Source: Eubacteriaceae bacterium UBA1433 (GTDB lineage: Bacteria > Bacillota > Clostridia > Eubacteriales > UBA1433). From it: DNA of 64,000 nucleotides. The notes below the pieces were generated by a model, which saw only the letters and a program-made list of their open reading frames with translations, searched no databases and was not told where the DNA came from. This document shows positions 16,764 through 24,878 of this stretch, in pieces (position 1 is the stretch's first letter; every line of letters starts with the position of its first letter). The DNA is taken from contig DCTT01000026.1 in NCBI GenBank assembly GCA_002329295.1, positions 470,464-534,463 of the forward strand, written 5' to 3'. Position numbers and translations under genes: made by a program.

Positions 16764-18251
16764 TTAATTGCTCTCTCTTGCTTTCGCAACAGCCTTGTGC
16801 CAGCCCGCAAAAAGCGCTTTTTGTTGAGACGGTGCCATCTGAGGCGAAAAGATTTTGATGGACGCATCAGAATAGGAGTTGTTTTGTATTGAATCATAAA
16901 ACCCTACCGTGAAACCCGCCAAGACAGCGGCGCCTAAAGCAGTGACTTCGACCGTTGCCGGTCGAACAAGGGTAATTTGTGAAATATCTGATTGAAACTG
17001 CATCAAAAAATCATTGGTGCAGGCGCCGCCGTCTACTTTGAGTTGTGTCAATGGAATCTGCGTATCTTTTTCAATCGAAATCAAAACGTCATTTACCTGA
17101 TAGGCGATGGCTTCTAAGGCAGCGCGAACAAGATGGTTTTTGTTTGTGCCGCGGGTGATACCTGTAATAATGCCTCGAGCGGACATGTCCCAATAGGGTG
17201 CGCCGAGACCGGCAAAAGCCGGAACAATATAGACACCTCCAGTGTCCTCGACTTTTTTTGCCATTTCTTCGGATTGTGTTGAGGAAGAGAGGAGACCTAT
17301 TTCATCCCGGAGCCATTGAATCAAAGCGCCGGCGATAAACACACTGCCTTCCATGGCATAGGCAATTTCATTATGTGTGCTGGCGGCAAGTGTGGTAATC
17401 AGGCCGTTTTTGCTCAGCTGCATTTTAGAGCCGATATGTTCTAAAATAAAACAACCGGTACCGTAGGTGTTTTTTGCATCACCGGGTGCCAAACAACCTT
17501 GTCCGAGTAAAGAAGCCTGCTGATCTCCGCACAGAGCGGCGATAGGGATCGGTGTGCCCCGGACATTGCAATCGCCGTAGATGTCGCCGGAATTTTTGAC
17601 TTGTGCCAACATGCTGGGCGGGATATCGAAAGCATGCAAAAGATTTTCATCCCAGGACAGTGAGCAAATGTCATAAAGCATGGTGCGTGAAGCGTTGGTA
17701 TGGTCTGTGGCGAAAACAGCGCCGTCAGTGAACTTATAAAGCAACCAGGTGTCGATGGTACCGAAAAGCAAATCGCCCTTTTTGGCTTGCGCCCTCGCCC
17801 CCGGAACGGTATCTAAAATCCATTTGATTTTTGTGGCGGAAAAATAAGCATCGAGAACCAGACCGGTGTGTTTGTGGATATAAGGCTCCCAGCCTTCTTG
17901 TTTGAACTGTCGGCAAATGTGCTCTGTACGTCGGCATTGCCACACGATGGCATGATAAATGGGTTTTTGGCTGTGACGATCCCAGATTACCGTGGTTTCG
18001 CGTTGATTGGTGATGCCGATGGCGGCTATCTGGCTAGGTGCAATCTCCCGGTTGGAGAGCAGATTCAGCAGCGTCTCTTTTTGAACGCGATAAATTTCTT
18101 CGGCATCATGCTCCACATAGCCTGCCGAGGGGTAGATTTGTTTAAATTCCTTGGATTCGGCAGCCACAAAACGGCGATTTTTATCAAATAAAATGGCTCT
18201 ACAAGAGGTGGTTCCCGCGTCCAAAGCAATGACATATTGTTTAGTTTTCAT
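16764..18251 (-). CDS. glpK: Glycerol kinase
   Basis: A 495-residue FGGY-family kinase that phosphorylates glycerol to sn-glycerol 3-phosphate using ATP. Recognisable parts are the N-terminal phosphate loop (ALDAGTTSCRAILFD), GITNQRETTVIWD, the glycerol-binding YIHKHTGLVLDAYFSATK region, the C-terminal DGGACTNDFLMQFQ and ALGAAVLAG. The ATG at 18249-18251 is chosen because AGGTG lies six bases upstream; the GTG at 18260 overlaps that site. The gene overlaps the end of the lipase gene by 11 bases, so the two are translationally coupled and lipase-derived glycerol probably feeds this enzyme. Confidence 0.96.
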   Translation of the reverse strand: MKTKQYVIALDAGTTSCRAILFDKNRRFVAAESKEFKQIYPSAGYVEHDAEEIYRVQKETLLNLLSNREIAPSQIAAIGITNQRETTVIWDRHSQKPIYHAIVWQCRRTEHICRQFKQEGWEPYIHKHTGLVLDAYFSATKIKWILDTVPGARAQAKKGDLLFGTIDTWLLYKFTDGAVFATDHTNASRTMLYDICSLSWDENLLHAFDIPPSMLAQVKNSGDIYGDCNVRGTPIPIAALCGDQQASLLGQGCLAPGDAKNTYGTGCFILEHIGSKMQLSKNGLITTLAASTHNEIAYAMEGSVFIAGALIQWLRDEIGLLSSSTQSEEMAKKVEDTGGVYIVPAFAGLGAPYWDMSARGIITGITRGTNKNHLVRAALEAIAYQVNDVLISIEKDTQIPLTQLKVDGGACTNDFLMQFQSDISQITLVRPATVEVTALGAAVLAGFTVGFYDSIQNNSYSDASIKIFSPQMAPSQQKALFAGWHKAVAKARESN

Positions 18252-19176
18252 GGCCTGCACCTAAAATATTTTTTTTGATAAATGCGTAAATATCTTCATA
18301 GACTTCCGTTTTATTGACTTCATTGAGCATTTCGTGGCGCCCGTGAGGATAAAGCAACAAAGAAAGGTTTTCGATTTTGGCTTCGCGCATGCGATCATAT
18401 ACTTTCTGAACGCCTTTTCCCATGCTTCCCACAGGATCCATAAGACCGGAGAGGAGCAAATAGGGCTTGGTTCGATCAAAGCGTGTTGCCCAATGGGGCA
18501 AACTCACGGTCTGCAGAAGGGAGAAAAGGTCATAAAATCCGGAAACGGTGAAAACAAAACCGCACTTTTCATCGGCGATATAACGGTCAACAGCGTTTTC
18601 ATCGCGGCTCAGCCAATCAAAAGGAGTACGATTAGGAAAAAAGGGTTTGTTATAGAGTTTAAAGGCCATATTTTGCAGCAGTGTGCCGGGATGTTTCTTG
18701 CCCATAAAAAGCATTTGTCCACGGGCAAGGGCTTTGCCTATAGCGGTGGCGATATTGGGACCTGCCGTGCCGCTGAAAATATATCCGTCAATATCGGAAA
18801 GATTTTGTGCGGCGATATAGCGTGCAAAGAAAGATCCCATAGAGTGCCCCATCAAAAAAAGGGGCGTTGAGGGAAAGGTTTCTTTGACGGTATCCTTTAA
18901 CTGTAAAATACATTCTGCGGCATATTGATAACCGTCTTTTTTGGCAAAAAAACCAAAACCCTCCTGTGCCGAAGCGCCGTGTCCGGGAAGGTCGAGACCG
19001 ATGACGGCGATTTGTTTTTGGGCAAGAAAACGTGCAAAATCATCGTAGCGCCTCATGTGTTCGCACATGCCGTGAACGATGAAAAGAATACATACGGGTT
19101 CGCTGTCAGGCGCCCAAAAATATGTAGACAGCGCCTGATTGGTGGAAGAAAGCATTTCATAATGCGAATAGTTCAA
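18241..19176 (-). CDS. Alpha/beta hydrolase, monoacylglycerol lipase / lysophospholipase type
   Basis: A 311-residue serine hydrolase of the Hydrolase_4 group. The HGMCEHMRRYDDFARFL motif contains the oxyanion region, LMGHSMGSFFARY is the nucleophile elbow (GHSMG), LLSGLMDPVG carries the acid residue and YPHGRHEML the catalytic His. No signal peptide is present, so it acts in the cytoplasm. A TTG start at 19174-19176 is preferred because GAGGAG lies nine bases upstream and the product then begins as relatives do (NYSHYEMLSSTNQ). The frame extends to 19263 without such support. Coupling to glpK argues for a glyceride substrate. Confidence 0.85.
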   Translation of the reverse strand: MNYSHYEMLSSTNQALSTYFWAPDSEPVCILFIVHGMCEHMRRYDDFARFLAQKQIAVIGLDLPGHGASAQEGFGFFAKKDGYQYAAECILQLKDTVKETFPSTPLFLMGHSMGSFFARYIAAQNLSDIDGYIFSGTAGPNIATAIGKALARGQMLFMGKKHPGTLLQNMAFKLYNKPFFPNRTPFDWLSRDENAVDRYIADEKCGFVFTVSGFYDLFSLLQTVSLPHWATRFDRTKPYLLLSGLMDPVGSMGKGVQKVYDRMREAKIENLSLLLYPHGRHEMLNEVNKTEVYEDIYAFIKKNILGAGHEN

Positions 19177-19270
19177 TCGACAAGTCTCCTCGTAAAATGA
19201 TATTGTTATAATAAAACGACAAATATCGGCAATAAAAGAACACCGAAACAAACAGGTTGTCAAAGAATGT

Positions 19271-20431
19271 TTACAGTGAAGGGGTTGTGCAATAAATACT
19301 CATTATCCCCATTGTGTCGTTTTCTTCGGGCTTTGTTTTTTTGCCGTTTGCCACGGCAATCATTTCTTCAAAGATTTCGGCGCCTAAATCTTCAATGGAA
19401 GTGCCTTCTACAATTTTGCCGGCATTGATATCCATATCATCTTTCATACGTTCATAAAGCTGTGTGGTCGAGGCGATTTTCATTACGGGAACCGTGGGAA
19501 AACCAAAAGGGTTGCCTCGGCCGGTGGTGAATAAAACCATCTGTGAGCCGCCCGATACCACGGCTGTGGTGGATTCGGTGTCATATCCCGTGGCGTCCAT
19601 AACAATCAGCCCTTTTTCATCGGGGATGGTGCCGTTGTCGACTACCTGATTGATGGTCGTGTGACCGCCTTTGATAACGCAGCCCAGGCTTTTTTCCTGA
19701 ATCGTGGTCATGCCGCCGGCCATATTTCCGGGAGCGATGACAAAATCGGCTTGGTCGCCCATACAGCGTTCCACAAGCTTATACCGTTGCGAAATGATGC
19801 GCTCTAAATCCGCCGCAACTTTTTCGTCTTTGGCGCGGGATTTGAGAATATCCAAAGTGCCGATGAGTTCGGTGGTTTCCGTGAGAATCACTCGTCCGCC
19901 CTGTTCGATGAGCTTGTCACAGGCAATGCCAACGGCGCTGTTGGCAGTGCTGCCCGAAAAGGCATCGCTTCCGCCGCATTGCAGGCCGACGGTTAACTCG
20001 GAAATATCGAAAGGCACTCTTTTTTCAGAGGCTGCCTCCGCTAAAAATCGTTGTAAAATGGGCACTGCCGCATCGGCGGTTTTATAGGTTCCGCCTGTTT
20101 GTTGAATATTGAGATAGGCAACTTTTTGTCCTGCCGCCTTGATGTCTTCATATAGCTGAGGGGTATTGAGAATCTCGCATCCCAATGCAACAATTAAAAC
20201 GGCGGAAATGTTGGGATGTGTGGCAACATTGAAAAAAGTTTTATGATGCAATGCCGTATCAGCAGGCCCGCGACCACAGCCATAAGCGTGCATCAAAGTG
20301 ACAACTTCGGGAACGCGCTGTTTGATTTTATCGATGACGCCGTTGCAACAGCCTACAGAAGGCAGTACAATGACATGGTTGCGTATGCCATATCTGCCGT
20401 CAGCTCGCTTATATCCATATAAGGTAGTCAT
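19271..20431 (-). CDS. UxaA-family hydro-lyase/sulfo-lyase, large subunit
   Basis: A 386-residue protein matching the C-terminal catalytic part of altronate dehydratase (UxaA) and the SuyB subunit of (R)-sulfolactate sulfo-lyase. Typical segments are YKRADGRYGIRNHVIVLPSV at the start, AYGCGRG, LQCGGSDAFSG, and GGSQMVLFTTGRGNPFG, which contain the cysteines and glycines that hold the metal or cluster. The SAF-domain subunit is the preceding gene and the two overlap by ATGA. A dehydratase for a sugar acid and a sulfo-lyase are both possible. The sequence alone does not decide between them. Confidence 0.85.
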   Translation of the reverse strand: MTTLYGYKRADGRYGIRNHVIVLPSVGCCNGVIDKIKQRVPEVVTLMHAYGCGRGPADTALHHKTFFNVATHPNISAVLIVALGCEILNTPQLYEDIKAAGQKVAYLNIQQTGGTYKTADAAVPILQRFLAEAASEKRVPFDISELTVGLQCGGSDAFSGSTANSAVGIACDKLIEQGGRVILTETTELIGTLDILKSRAKDEKVAADLERIISQRYKLVERCMGDQADFVIAPGNMAGGMTTIQEKSLGCVIKGGHTTINQVVDNGTIPDEKGLIVMDATGYDTESTTAVVSGGSQMVLFTTGRGNPFGFPTVPVMKIASTTQLYERMKDDMDINAGKIVEGTSIEDLGAEIFEEMIAVANGKKTKPEENDTMGIMSIYCTTPSL

Positions 20432-20694
20432 AGTCTTTTTCCTCCCGCTACATTATGCACATGCACCCATTGTCCTTTGGCAATGGGACAAGTGGCTTTT
20501 CCGATAGAATAACCGTATTTGATAATGTCTTCGCCTTGTGCCAGATCACTCAAACTGATTTTGTGGGCAAAGGGAATGTCGTCTTGCGCAGAAAAAAGGA
20601 CGTCTTCGTTTAAAATGATTTTGTCGCCCTTTTTGATTTCCGAAAGACACATGGCCACATTGTCTTTGGGATGCAGTTGAATTGCGTTTCTCAT
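20428..20694 (-). CDS. UxaA-family hydro-lyase/sulfo-lyase, small SAF-domain subunit
   Basis: An 88-residue SAF-domain protein corresponding to the N-terminal domain of altronate dehydratase and to SuyA. It shows NAIQLHPKDNVAMCLSEIKKG near the start and the IPFAHKISLSDLAQGEDIIKYG segment that is conserved in SAF lyase domains. The ATG at 20692-20694 has AAGGAGG upstream, so the TTG at 20715 is not used. Family members are either fused to the large domain (about 490 residues) or split as here. This gene and the next form a two-gene operon. Confidence 0.85.
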   Translation of the reverse strand: MRNAIQLHPKDNVAMCLSEIKKGDKIILNEDVLFSAQDDIPFAHKISLSDLAQGEDIIKYGYSIGKATCPIAKGQWVHVHNVAGGKRL

Positions 20695-20811
20695 CAGAAA
20701 CCCTCCTTTTGACAATAAAAGACTTGCAATCGTTTAATATATTGTAGTATGCTTTAAAGGCAATGTCAACGAAACCGATGACGAACAGCATGTTGTGTGA
20801 AAAGGAAAAGG

Positions 20812-21288
20812 TTATTTTTTTAAAAGGGTAGAGAAAAATTTATTTTTTTCGAGAAAAATCAGCAGAGGAAGCCCGAGGCCGTAACAGGCCAACAGTTGTC
20901 CTGCAGCCACCCAGAACATGGCGAGCAAATAGTGGACGGAGAGCATGGTTTTGAGAACGTATCCCACTATAAAGGCATTGAACAGAACGGCCGGAAGGGG
21001 AACGAGGTATTTGTTTTTGAGTTTGCTTGCAAAAAAGGCGGCAAGGGTAGTGGCCAGCGTGCCGAAGACAATGTCAATAAGCCCGAACGGACTGGACAAG
21101 TTTGCCAATAAGCATCCCAAAGCAAGTCCGGGGATGGCAGCGGGGGTAAAGTAGGCCAATACGCAAAGACCTTCAGCAATTCGCACTTGCATCAGCGAGT
21201 AGCTGATAGGGGCAAACAAAATTGTTAAGACAAAATAAACGGCTGCAATAAGGGCAGATTTGGTCAAAAACAAAAATTTTTTGTTCAA
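20812..21288 (-). CDS. queT: QueT-family queuosine-precursor transporter
   Basis: A 158-residue membrane protein of the QueT family, a substrate-specific component of energy-coupling factor transport. It has about five helices, with the conserved ALIAAVYFVLTILFAPISY at residues 12-30, the QVRIAEGLCVLAYFTPAAIPGL stretch, and the LANLSSPFGLIDIVFGTLATTLAAF segment. A TTG start follows AAGGAGG. I looked for a PreQ1 riboswitch in the 106 bases between this gene and the divergent patatin-like gene and found none I could support. The ECF energy module is not in the window. Confidence 0.88.
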   Translation of the reverse strand: MNKKFLFLTKSALIAAVYFVLTILFAPISYSLMQVRIAEGLCVLAYFTPAAIPGLALGCLLANLSSPFGLIDIVFGTLATTLAAFFASKLKNKYLVPLPAVLFNAFIVGYVLKTMLSVHYLLAMFWVAAGQLLACYGLGLPLLIFLEKNKFFSTLLKK

Positions 21289-21394
21289 GATGCGCTATTC
21301 CTCCTTGCTCATAGGCAATTATTCACTATTTTGCGAAAAAAGTAAATATTTTTCTCTGATAATTTGGTATAATGTACCAACCGGAGGTAAGAGT

Positions 21395-22693
21395 ATGTTG
21401 GAATGCTGCGTGGTTTTGGGCAGTGATGACGGGAAAAGCATGTTTGAACTCGGCATGTGGAAAGCCTGTACAGATAATGATGTAAGAATCTGTGATATTG
21501 CAGGAGCCGCTTTTGGTGCCATCAATGCCGCTCTTTTTGCGCAAGGAGATTTTGAAAAAGCTGTTCGCCTTTGGACCCGAGCCTCTGAGAGCAAAATTTT
21601 CTCTGATTTTTATTCCCTTCGACGCAAATACTCTGAAAGCCTTGCAACGCCGGACAACAGACAAGTTTTAGCGCTGATTAAACGCATTGCCAAAGGAAAC
21701 GAGCCGGTGCTCATAGAACTCGATGGGCTGCTCCGATCTCATATTGATGAAGAAAAAGTACGTCAAAGCAACATTGGTGTGCATATTCCCATTGTTTCCG
21801 TGAAGAATTATCAGGCGATGGCCCTTGGCTTGGATACCATTCGCCCGGGGCAGCTGGTGAATATCATCAAATTCAGCCTTCTTTCCTATTTGTTTTTTTC
21901 CATCAACAGTTCTGACTACGATATGAATATTTTGGATAATGCCGCTTACAAAGCAGTGAGCGGAAAGAATGCGCAAAGTATTCTTACACCTTATTTATAT
22001 AACGCAGAAAAATTAATAGAAAATTATCCCGATGAAAACTTTATTATTGTGGAAAATTCGGAATACCTGGGGCTGTCTTACACGCATACCTTTGAAAGTT
22101 TAAAAAGAAATATTCAACTGGGTTTGTTAGACACGTTGAAGGCGATGGAAATTCTTAAAGGCAAAGAATATTATATTGACCTATCCGCTTCTTCCAACCT
22201 CTATGAATGGTTTAAGACACATCTTTGTAGACCGTTTTTAGAAGATATAGACGAGAAAATCGGTCGCATGATAGGTGTGCATAATACGGAAATACAGGCG
22301 AATATGCTCAAAGGTATGGAACTGTTGTCGCAAACTGGCAGATATCGCAATAGTGATGTATACTTAAGTGCATTGGAAACTTCAGCAGCGATGCTCTATA
22401 TTGAACGAGCAAAACGCTATAGTCCGGATGCCTTGATTAATGAAATCATTATCAGTGCAAATAACATTATTCAAAAAAATTTGGCTGCCATACAAGACGA
22501 AGAAAATATTTTAAAAGCCATGGGCAATCGCAAAGAGTTGCCGAGCTTTACCGACGAATCGAGCCCGGCGATTAATTTGATTTATTTTTTGTGTGCGCCG
22601 CGAGATTCGAATATTTTTATGAATTTTATTGAGTCGATGAAGCCGGAGATGAAAGTGGTCATCATTACATTGGTCTATTTATTGGTGTATTGA
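21395..22693 (+). CDS. Patatin-like protein lacking the catalytic serine (probable pseudo-enzyme)
   Basis: A 432-residue protein whose first 190 residues align in pattern with patatin-type lipases but have lost their active site. The nucleophile elbow GXSXG is GAAFG at residues 37-41, so Ala39 replaces Ser. The glycine-rich oxyanion loop is replaced by LGSDDGKSMFELG. The DGG dyad motif reads DMNILDN (Asp176 kept, glycines lost). The remaining 240 residues are helical and match nothing I recognise. The ATG at 21395 has CGGAGG upstream, and TATAAT lies at 21368. A terminator follows, so the gene is monocistronic. The open and well-formed frame argues against simple decay; a binding or structural role is inferred. 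Confidence 0.7.
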   Translation: MLECCVVLGSDDGKSMFELGMWKACTDNDVRICDIAGAAFGAINAALFAQGDFEKAVRLWTRASESKIFSDFYSLRRKYSESLATPDNRQVLALIKRIAKGNEPVLIELDGLLRSHIDEEKVRQSNIGVHIPIVSVKNYQAMALGLDTIRPGQLVNIIKFSLLSYLFFSINSSDYDMNILDNAAYKAVSGKNAQSILTPYLYNAEKLIENYPDENFIIVENSEYLGLSYTHTFESLKRNIQLGLLDTLKAMEILKGKEYYIDLSASSNLYEWFKTHLCRPFLEDIDEKIGRMIGVHNTEIQANMLKGMELLSQTGRYRNSDVYLSALETSAAMLYIERAKRYSPDALINEIIISANNIIQKNLAAIQDEENILKAMGNRKELPSFTDESSPAINLIYFLCAPRDSNIFMNFIESMKPEMKVVIITLVYLLVY

Positions 22694-22708
22694 AATAGTT
22701 GCCTATAG

Positions 22709-22738
22709 AAAAAAGCTGTGTCGGACATAGCTTTTTTT
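22709..22738 (+). terminator. Terminator after the patatin-like gene
   Basis: Arms AAAAGCTGTGTC and GACATAGCTTTT pair with one G-T wobble and run into seven T residues. Confidence 0.8.
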
Positions 22739-22768
22739 ATTTTTTGTATATTTAAAGGGGGAGGGAAG

Positions 22769-22778
22769 TTGTATACAA
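22769..22778. promoter_or_regulatory. TTGTATACAA palindrome upstream of the DnaD-domain gene
   Basis: A perfect ten-base palindrome lies about 40 bases before a TATAAT at 22811-22816. It equals the core of the Bacillus gluconate-repressor operator, but no link to the GntR genes of this window is shown. Confidence 0.25.
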
Positions 22779-22847
22779 AAAATAACTGTGATAATATGAA
22801 AATGAAATGATATAATATATAGACTTTCAAAAAATGACAGGGAAAAC

Positions 22848-23813
22848 ATGAATAAATTTGAATATCTGCTGAACAACGAAGACATGGGTGCTTCCATTGT
22901 CGAAAATATCTTTATCAATCACTATATGCCCAATGCCGACGGCGAATATGTCAAAGTATATCTTTGGGGGTTAAAATATGCGTATTATGGCATGCCCGTG
23001 GCGATGAAAGATGCCGATATCGCTTCTGCGTTGGGATTGTTGGAAAGTGATGTGAGCAAAGCTTGGGCGCATTGGCAAAAAGAAGGCATTCTTCGCATTA
23101 TTCCCATCAGCAAAGAGGAAAAGACCATACAATATCTCAACATTAAATCGGTTGTCTTATCTTCGCGCAGCGGAGCAAGGCAAGAAAGCAAGGAGTTGCT
23201 GGAAAAAGAAAAAAAACGAAAACAAATGTTTTTGGAAATAGAAGATGTCTACAACCGACCACTTTCTTCTAAGGAACTCAGCGTGATGAACGCTTGGATC
23301 GATGAGTTTGGTTTTACGATACAAACAGTCTTGCTGTTGATTCATGACTGTGCATCCAGGGGACATACGGAATTGAATTATGTGAGTCAGGTGGCGCAAA
23401 ACTGGTATGATGCCAACGTGCGCACCTATGATGAGGGATTGGACTATTTGACAGAAAATAAAACAAAATGGGACCAATATTTTCAAATTTTTAAATATCT
23501 CGGATTTAACCGCATGCCGAGCAGAGCTGAACAAAAACTCATCGACGGATGGTTTGACACTTATGGCTTTGATATGGAAATCATACAAAAGGCGTTGGAT
23601 ACCACGGTGGCCATAGACAAACCCAGCATCAAATATGTGGACAGCGTGCTAAAAGACTGGTTCGAAAGCGGCGAAATCAAAGAAAAACCGAAGAAAACTT
23701 CTGTGCGAAAAAAAAGCAAGCACAAATTATCAAATACCCACGAATACGATTTTGAAGAGCTGGAAAAACGTTGGCTGAACAAAACGGAGGAAATTGATGA
23801 AAAAGCTGATTGA
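22848..23813 (+). CDS. DnaD-domain primosome protein
   Basis: A 321-residue protein with an N-terminal winged-helix region (about residues 20-105), followed by two DnaB_2/DnaD domains. Domain 1 runs from about 125 to 200 and ends with YVSQVAQNWYD; domain 2 runs from about 205 to 280 and ends with YVDSVLKDWFE, both carrying the DnaD C-terminal motif. A basic tail follows. Proteins of this group act in replication initiation or restart, recruiting the helicase loader to DNA. The downstream DnaC-like gene overlaps it by 17 bases, which is the usual clostridial arrangement. Confidence 0.92.
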   Translation: MNKFEYLLNNEDMGASIVENIFINHYMPNADGEYVKVYLWGLKYAYYGMPVAMKDADIASALGLLESDVSKAWAHWQKEGILRIIPISKEEKTIQYLNIKSVVLSSRSGARQESKELLEKEKKRKQMFLEIEDVYNRPLSSKELSVMNAWIDEFGFTIQTVLLLIHDCASRGHTELNYVSQVAQNWYDANVRTYDEGLDYLTENKTKWDQYFQIFKYLGFNRMPSRAEQKLIDGWFDTYGFDMEIIQKALDTTVAIDKPSIKYVDSVLKDWFESGEIKEKPKKTSVRKKSKHKLSNTHEYDFEELEKRWLNKTEEIDEKAD

Positions 23814-24759
23814 AGAGACGCAAAAAGAATATGCTTTGCGCCGCGAACAGGCGATATCTCAAGCTCAGCGCCGCAAAGAGAAGGTATTTGCGAATATTGA
23901 CGGCCTCAGCGAAATCGAAGAAAAAATTGCGCAATTGGGTATCGTATCGCTGCAATCTTTGCATGACAAAGAAGATAATCGGATTAAAATATTTGAAGAA
24001 ATAGACGCGCTGAAAAAAGAAAAACAGCGACTTTTAAAAGAAGCGGGATACAGTGAAGAGGAGTTTTTACCTGATTTTCAATGCAAAAAATGCAACGACA
24101 GCGGAGTGGTGGACGGAGAAAGCTGTATTTGTTTTAAACAGCAAGTGGCGGCAAAGCTTTATGGCACGACATCACTGTTATCTGTTTTGGAAAAAGAAAA
24201 CTTTGATACGTTTAATTTTGAATTATATTCCAACAAAGCCCAGAAAGGCAAAAAAAATCCGCGTCAAAACATCAAGCAAATCTCTGCGGAATGTTTGCAA
24301 TATACGGTTGATTTCGGCAGACATTCGGGCAATTTGATTTTTACGGGTGCACCGGGAGTGGGCAAAACGTTTATGATAAACTGCATCGTTGCCGAATTGC
24401 TGCAAAAGGGCGTATATGTCGTGTATATGACGGCGTATGATTTGATTGATCTGCTGCGAAAAAGCAAGCTCAGTGACTATGCGCAAACCATTGATGCTTC
24501 TTTTGTCGAAGCGCTGTACAATTGTGATTTATTAGCTATTGATGATTTGGGAACCGAAAATGCAACGGACTTTGCCATTGATGAATTTTTTAATTTAATC
24601 AACAAGCGCTTGCTGGACAAGAAGCAAATTATTTTGTCGACAAACTTAAACTTAAATGAATTGAATGAAATGTATTCTGATAGAATTCTGTCGCGTATTA
24701 TGGGATATTTTACGCCGTATGAATTTGTCGGCAGCGATTTAAGATTAAAACTGAATTAA
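23797..24759 (+). CDS. DnaC/DnaI-like helicase-loader ATPase
   Basis: A 320-residue AAA+ protein. The N-terminal part is a coiled coil followed by a zinc-ribbon-like CKKCNDSG...CICF cluster (near residues 96-113), as in DnaI/DnaC loaders. The ATPase has Walker A GAPGVGKT, Walker B LLAIDDLGTE and sensor-1 IILSTNLN, all intact. It should load the replicative helicase in cooperation with the upstream DnaD-domain protein. The ATG at 23797 is preceded by GGAGG and replaces the TTG at 23794. Confidence 0.92.
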   Translation: MKKLIEETQKEYALRREQAISQAQRRKEKVFANIDGLSEIEEKIAQLGIVSLQSLHDKEDNRIKIFEEIDALKKEKQRLLKEAGYSEEEFLPDFQCKKCNDSGVVDGESCICFKQQVAAKLYGTTSLLSVLEKENFDTFNFELYSNKAQKGKKNPRQNIKQISAECLQYTVDFGRHSGNLIFTGAPGVGKTFMINCIVAELLQKGVYVVYMTAYDLIDLLRKSKLSDYAQTIDASFVEALYNCDLLAIDDLGTENATDFAIDEFFNLINKRLLDKKQIILSTNLNLNELNEMYSDRILSRIMGYFTPYEFVGSDLRLKLN

Positions 24760-24768
24760 AAAAGTATA

Positions 24769-24817
24769 AAATAAAATCAATTTTATAAAAAATAGTTGAT
24801 TTTATTTGCTTTTTTTG
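24769..24817 (+). terminator. AT-rich hairpin after the DnaD/DnaC operon
   Basis: A perfect 12-bp inverted repeat (AAATAAAATCAA, 24769-24780, and TTGATTTTATTT, 24796-24807) with a 15-base loop is followed by GC and eight T residues. Its position fits a terminator, though the stem is almost pure A/T and so weak. Confidence 0.65.
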
Positions 24818-24845
24818 GAACTTGATGTATAATTATAATCTCAAA

Positions 24846-24859
24846 TGAATAATAATACA
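24846..24859 (+). promoter_or_regulatory. Candidate ArgR (ARG box) operator of argCJBD
   Basis: TGAATAATAATACA resembles the arginine-repressor consensus of the TGAAT-N-ATTCA type with one mismatch. It lies just downstream of two overlapping TATAAT boxes (24828 and 24834) and 20 bases before the argC start, a position where a bound repressor would block initiation. No argR gene is in the window. Confidence 0.5.
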
Positions 24860-24878
24860 ATCGAAAGGATGGTTGGCT

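Noticed and set aside
21289..21394. PreQ1 riboswitch ahead of the QueT gene
   Set aside because: The 106-base divergent gap has no stem-loop and A-rich tail pattern of a PreQ1 aptamer on the minus strand.
24760..24878. T-box or other riboswitch leader for argC
   Set aside because: No specifier hairpin or T-box sequence is present; the inverted repeat is better explained as the terminator of the preceding operon.
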